Shown here: positions 60,752-64,000 of the stretch, piece after piece | Layout of the letters: every line of letters begins with the position of its first letter | Numbering within the stretch: the first letter of the stretch is position 1 | NCBI GenBank assembly: GCA_050943135.1 | Contig: JBMNOP010000012.1 | Coordinates: forward strand, 35,308 to 99,307 | Direction of reading: 5' to 3' | Length of the DNA: 64,000 nt | Source: RUG695 sp050943135 | GTDB taxonomy: Bacteria; Planctomycetota; Planctomycetia; Pirellulales; Thermoguttaceae | Translations under genes and position numbers: made by a program | Notes under the pieces: model-generated | The model's database searches: none | Told to the model about the DNA's origin: nothing | The model's input: only the letters and a program-made list of their open reading frames with translations

Positions 60752-60991
60752 ATGAAACAAGAAATTTATGCCGATGGTATCGGTCAGATTCACTTCGCCG
60801 GCGGTATGGTCCGCTACGACTTCATGACGCTTCAGCCGAATCCCGACGGCGCCGCTCCGACTCCGGAATTCAACGAACGGATCATCATGCCTCCTCAGGG
60901 GTTTCTGACGGCCTTCAATAGCATGCAGCGTCTGATCGACAAACTCGTCGAAGCTGGTGTCCTCAAGAAGAACGAAAACGCGGCTTCCTGA
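60752..60991 (+). CDS. Small conserved-looking protein of unknown function
   Basis: A 79-residue soluble product: QEIYADGIGQIHFAGGMVRYDF, then an acidic NPDGAAPTPEFN segment and a helical end (FLTAFNSMQRLIDKLVEAG). The IHFxGGxVRxDF beta-hairpin followed by a helix suggests a compact fold, possibly a small regulatory or binding protein. No known domain is matched. A ribosome site (AGAGGG) lies about 12 bases upstream and a strong terminator follows within 25 bases, so it is a monocistronic gene. Confidence 0.6.
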   Translation: MKQEIYADGIGQIHFAGGMVRYDFMTLQPNPDGAAPTPEFNERIIMPPQGFLTAFNSMQRLIDKLVEAGVLKKNENAAS

Positions 60992-61011
60992 CCCACGTGC
61001 GCACTCGACGT

Positions 61012-61059
61012 CCCGCGCTTTCCGAGAGGATCTGTTTCGGAAAGCGCGGGTTTTTTTTT
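61012..61059 (+). terminator. Strong Rho-independent terminator after the 79-residue gene
   Basis: CCCGCGCTTTCCGA at 61012-61025 pairs perfectly with TCGGAAAGCGCGGG at 61037-61050, followed by nine T residues. Confidence 0.93.
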
Positions 61060-61188
61060 GGGGTTGATCCGGTTTCGTAAAAGACGAACCGCAAGAAAGA
61101 CGACCCCCAAGCAGAGCGGGGCAAGCGACCGAATCGTCTGGCGAGGATAGTGTCAAGAATCTTTCGCAAATTTATTTTTACCACTCGG

Positions 61189-61214
61189 TTGACCGTCGGC
61201 TAGCCGACGGTCAA
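61189..61214. repeat. 26-base perfect palindrome at the transposase stop codon
   Basis: TTGACCGTCGGCT is followed directly by its complement AGCCGACGGTCAA. The stop codon of the transposase remnant lies in its centre, so it may act as the element's terminator or be part of its end. Confidence 0.85.
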
Positions 61215-61455
61215 TTCGTCTCGTTCTGCGTCCATCTCCCAAAGATGATCCATATTCATATAGCGTTTAGCCCCCCATTCGAAAACGGCCACATGCCTGA
61301 GCCTGGCACATACCAACATCAGCGCACCCTGACCGTCCGGAAACGCTCCAATCGCCCTTGTCCGGCGTTTTATCTCCCGAATGACCCGCTCAAGCAGGTT
61401 ATTGCTCCGGAAGCATTGAATGTCCCCACATTTTCCCGCGGTGTCCCCCCGTCAG
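61200..61455 (-). mobile_element. Remnant of an IS256/Mutator-family transposase (C-terminal end only)
   Basis: Reading the minus strand in one frame gives about 80 residues: CFRSNNLLERVIREIKRRTR, then AIGAFPDGQGALMLVCARLR, HVAVFEWGAKRYMNMDHLW, then a stop. This is the C-terminal region of IS256-type transposases, with the RTNNxxERxNREIRRRTRxxGxFPDG block and the YMNMxHL end. No start codon or catalytic part is present upstream, and the frame meets a stop near 61455. The element is inactive. A possible terminal repeat (GATAGTGTCAAGAATCTTT near 61147) lies to its left. Confidence 0.75.
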
Positions 61456-61593
61456 GCTGACCGAATGCAGGGTTTTCCTGCTACTTGCACCGCCAATCGA
61501 CGTTTTCGCGGTTTCGATAACCGTATCGAATAAGCTTTGTATATATCTGGAAAAAGGCAAAGATTCCGACACTCTCTCACGAAAGGGTCCGTT

Positions 61594-63582
61594 TTAGGTT
61601 CTTTTGAACATCTTTTCAAGATCTTGCACCGAAAAGAGGAGTATCGAGGGACGGCCGTGCGGGCAGTGGTGCGAGTGAATCTCTTCCTGTGCCTGTCGCA
61701 AAAGTTCTTGCATTGCGTCTCCGCGGAGTCGGTCGCCTCCTTTAACCGCCGCGCGACAGGCACAACGGCGGGTGATTTCGTCGAGGAGATCTTCTCGCTC
61801 GATATGCTCCTTCCCCCGTTTCATCAGGACGCCGAGGATGTCAATGAAAATATCAACCGGGGAATACTTCGCCAAAACTTTGGGATATCCGGAAACCAGA
61901 ACAGTGTTTCCACCGAACTCTTCGACGATCAGTCCGAAGTCGCGTAGGCAGCCTTGGTTTTCCAATGCACACGCCGCCTCTTCGGGAGAGAGTTCGACCG
62001 GTTCGGGCACAAGTAATCGCTGGGAATCGAGCTGTCCCCCCTCGCCAAAGCGCTTGCTGATTTTCTCATAGAGAATCCTTTCGTGCAATGCATGCTGGTC
62101 GACGAGCGCCATCCCCGATTCGGTTTCAAAGACGAGGAAACAGTTGTGTATCTGAAGAACCGGTTTCCCTTCGGGGGGTTGGGGCATGTCGTCCTGTGCA
62201 TCTTCTCGGCTTCGGGTCGAATCTTCGTTCGAATCAAGTGTATTACACTTTTGCGCGGGATCGCCCGGCAGGTCGGTTTCCGAATCGGCGGGGGCGGTTG
62301 TCGCCGAGCGCTCATTTGCGTCATAACTTGCCTCGGTGATCGAAAAGGGGCGGATTTCCGCGAGCGATGGACCGGATTTCGGTGCGGACGACGAAAACGC
62401 AGGTGTCGGACGGAGATAGACACCGGGGTCGGGTGTCGGTGCGGCGCGTCCGGCGGGAGTCGGGCCGGTCCAGTTGAGGAAGCTCTGGCGAATCTCTTCG
62501 GTCACGCCCGGATCGATGGCACCACTCGGGGACTCTCGCCCCGGAGCGGGCTCGGAATCGAGCTGGTTTCGGGCCAGCCGACTTCTCATATCGCTACGTA
62601 AAAACTCGTCGCGAATTCCCGAAAGGAGAGCCGCATAGACCCGGTTTGAGTCAAGGAAACGCACCTCCATTTTTGTGGGATGGACATTGACATCGACTTG
62701 AGCCGGATCCATTTTGATTTCAAGGAACGCGACCGGATAACGACCGACCATCAGCAAGCCTCGGTACGCCTGAAGAAGCGCATGTTGAAGCGATTTGTCT
62801 CGGATAAATCGACGGTTTAGAAAGAAGTACTGGCAACCGTAGTTGCTACGGGTCAAATCAGGATGCCCGACATATCCGGAGATTTTTACCTCCTCGCTTT
62901 CTGCCTCAATCGAGACGAGCTTTGCGGCGAAGTCGGCCCCGAAGATGCGCGATACCCGTTCGCGGATCCCGGCACAGGGGATCAGGTCATAGACGACCCG
63001 GTCGTTATGGCGCAGGATAAAGTGAACATCGGTATTCGGAACCGCAAGCCGGACAACCGCCTCGGAAATATGGCCGAACTCGGTGAGAACTCCTTTGAGG
63101 AACTTTCGCCGGACCGGGGTATTGAAGAAGAGGTTTCGCACCTCGATTGTCGTTCCGCGCCGCATACCGCAGGGGACCGGCTCCGACTGAGGGACCCCTC
63201 CTTCGACGCGCAGCTCCGCTCCGTGCGGAGCTGCGTCGGAACAGCTTCGGATAACGAGCTGACTGACCTCGGTTACCGAGGCGAGCGCTTCCCCGCGGAA
63301 ACCGAAGGAACCGATATGGAAGAGGTCATCGGTATCGCGGATTTTACTCGTTGCATGTGGCATGAGGGCGAGTTTCAACTGCTCGGGACGCATTCCACAA
63401 CCGTCATCGCTGACCCGGATCAGGTCGTTGCCCGCTTTTTCGATGTCGATTTCAACCTTCTTAGCGCCGGCATCGAGCGAGTTTTCGACGAGTTCTTTCA
63501 CCACGCTCGCAGGGCGTTCGATGACCTCCCCAGCGGCAATTTTATTAACGAGCGACGCATTCAACACTTTGATTTCCGGCAT
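61594..63582 (-). CDS. mutL: DNA mismatch repair protein MutL with endonuclease motif
   Basis: Matchmaker protein of mismatch repair, linking MutS recognition to strand incision. The 662-residue protein has the GHKL ATPase domain: NKIAAGEVIERPASVVKELV, DDGCGMRPEQL, HATSKIRDTDDLFHIGSFGF, RGEALASVTEV and the GTTIEVRNLFFNTPVRRKFL block. The C-terminal domain has the endonuclease motif DQHALHERILYE (DQHA..E....E), ACRAAVKGGDRL and HHCPHGRPS, so it is the nicking type found in bacteria without MutH. A linker of about 130 residues rich in Pro, Ser and Asp separates the domains. The start at 63582 (MPEIKVLNASLV) matches the family; ATG at 63591 and the ORF to 63618 are alternatives. See the promoter entry. 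Confidence 0.93.
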   Translation of the reverse strand: MPEIKVLNASLVNKIAAGEVIERPASVVKELVENSLDAGAKKVEIDIEKAGNDLIRVSDDGCGMRPEQLKLALMPHATSKIRDTDDLFHIGSFGFRGEALASVTEVSQLVIRSCSDAAPHGAELRVEGGVPQSEPVPCGMRRGTTIEVRNLFFNTPVRRKFLKGVLTEFGHISEAVVRLAVPNTDVHFILRHNDRVVYDLIPCAGIRERVSRIFGADFAAKLVSIEAESEEVKISGYVGHPDLTRSNYGCQYFFLNRRFIRDKSLQHALLQAYRGLLMVGRYPVAFLEIKMDPAQVDVNVHPTKMEVRFLDSNRVYAALLSGIRDEFLRSDMRSRLARNQLDSEPAPGRESPSGAIDPGVTEEIRQSFLNWTGPTPAGRAAPTPDPGVYLRPTPAFSSSAPKSGPSLAEIRPFSITEASYDANERSATTAPADSETDLPGDPAQKCNTLDSNEDSTRSREDAQDDMPQPPEGKPVLQIHNCFLVFETESGMALVDQHALHERILYEKISKRFGEGGQLDSQRLLVPEPVELSPEEAACALENQGCLRDFGLIVEEFGGNTVLVSGYPKVLAKYSPVDIFIDILGVLMKRGKEHIEREDLLDEITRRCACRAAVKGGDRLRGDAMQELLRQAQEEIHSHHCPHGRPSILLFSVQDLEKMFKRT

Positions 63583-63589
63583 GAGGTCC

Positions 63590-63618
63590 ATTATAAACGA
63601 TTCGCCGTTTCGTTCCAA
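63590..63618 (-). promoter_or_regulatory. Promoter overlapping the mutL start region
   Basis: On the minus strand TTGGAA (63613-63618) and a perfect TATAAT (63590-63595) are 17 bases apart. Transcription would begin at about 63583, at or one base before the ATG at 63582, suggesting a leaderless mRNA. Confidence 0.6.
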
Positions 63619-63677
63619 TCGCTGACCCTGTTCTTTACCATTTTTTTTGTGGTGAATTTTTTTCTTTTTATCCCCCC

Positions 63678-63705
63678 TTGACTTAAATTTCTCTTGGGTT
63701 AGACT
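63678..63705 (+). promoter_or_regulatory. rRNA promoter P1
   Basis: TTGACT at 63678 and TAGACT at 63700 with a 16-base spacer, about 215 bases upstream of the mature 16S start. Confidence 0.6.
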
Positions 63706-63744
63706 TCTTGTATCGTTTCCTTCATTTGGGTTGCGATAAGCACA

Positions 63745-63773
63745 TTGACAATCGGGTAAGAGTGAATTATACG
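63745..63773 (+). promoter_or_regulatory. rRNA promoter P2
   Basis: Perfect TTGACA at 63745 and TATACG at 63768 with a 17-base spacer, about 145 bases upstream of the mature 16S start. Together with P1 it forms the usual tandem rRNA promoter pair. Confidence 0.65.
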
Positions 63774-63786
63774 GTGTGAGAACCGT

Positions 63787-63813
63787 GCTAGCGGCTTTTT
63801 TTAGCCGTTTAGC
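63787..63813 (+). promoter_or_regulatory. Hairpin in the rRNA leader
   Basis: GCTAGCGGCT and AGCCGTTTAGC, nearly complementary around a T run. It could be a leader processing or antitermination structure. No boxA sequence could be identified. Confidence 0.45.
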
Positions 63814-63918
63814 CTTTTGAGAGCCAATTGGTTATGATTATGAGGTACCTATTTGACCGTAGGTATCACCAGCATTAAACTATTGATCCGCGTTTTGCGG
63901 ATTGACTTCGATTCAAAT

Positions 63919-64000
<82 letters not shown>

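Overview
This window looks like a chromosomal piece of a planctomycete (Planctomycetota, probably Pirellulales-like; the genus cannot be fixed from sequence reading alone). The evidence is a bacterial microcompartment locus of the Planctomycetes-Verrucomicrobia type, Tat-exported Gfo/Idh/MocA oxidoreductases, a GxGYxYP-type protein, an MlaE/F/D lipid transporter, a membrane pyrophosphatase, waaA (so an LPS-bearing outer membrane) and the 5' end of a 16S rRNA at the right edge. The genes are chromosomal and mostly housekeeping. The only mobile DNA seen is a decayed IS256-type end.

Layout. 1-2785: 3' part of a secA-type gene, then dnaN. 2911-12009 (minus): a tightly packed cluster of pilT, two membrane-anchored GspE/PilB-like proteins with degenerate ATPase motifs, a CvpA-like protein, an unknown membrane protein and dinG. 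12333-22532 (plus): a von Willebrand A-like exported protein, a large Gly/Met-rich exported protein, a DoxX-like membrane protein and two related Gfo/Idh/MocA proteins. 22533-25344: small paralogous membrane proteins, two of three decayed, and a lipid kinase. 25534-31525: tRNA-Thr, a GxGYxYP protein, a small Tat-type protein, and a minus-strand group LarA-like/hisC/hisB plus a small conserved protein. 31765-35828: mlaE-mlaF-mlaD. 35881-39857 (minus): an OB-HD nuclease, waaA and an atypical MurE-like ligase. 40310-43733: membrane pyrophosphatase and a small secreted Tyr-rich protein.

44062-51043 is the microcompartment operon: pduL, two hexamer shell genes, acetate kinase, pentamer shell gene, aldehyde dehydrogenase, pentamer shell gene, an unknown protein, pentamer shell gene, and a class II aldolase. 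From established knowledge of this locus type, fuculose- or rhamnulose-1-phosphate would be cleaved to lactaldehyde inside a protein shell. The aldehyde is then oxidised to an acyl-CoA by PduP, transferred to phosphate by PduL, and the acyl-phosphate is used by the kinase to make ATP. PduL, PduP, the aldolase and the unknown protein all carry amphipathic terminal helices that look like encapsulation peptides.

51246-64000: tRNA-Pro; two tandem Tat-exported sialidase-like genes and the scar of a third next to cimA; a minus-strand group with a PP2C phosphatase, glutaminyl cyclotransferase and membrane proteins; two unknown conserved-looking genes; the IS256 remnant; mutL; and the promoters and start of a 16S rRNA gene.

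The most unusual points are the paired GspE-like proteins that have lost the Walker A lysine, Walker B glutamate and His-box histidine; the unknown protein with a putative encapsulation helix in the microcompartment operon; the readable duplication-and-deletion history of the sialidase genes, including a piece of cimA; and a MurE-like ligase lacking its usual substrate and C-terminal motifs.
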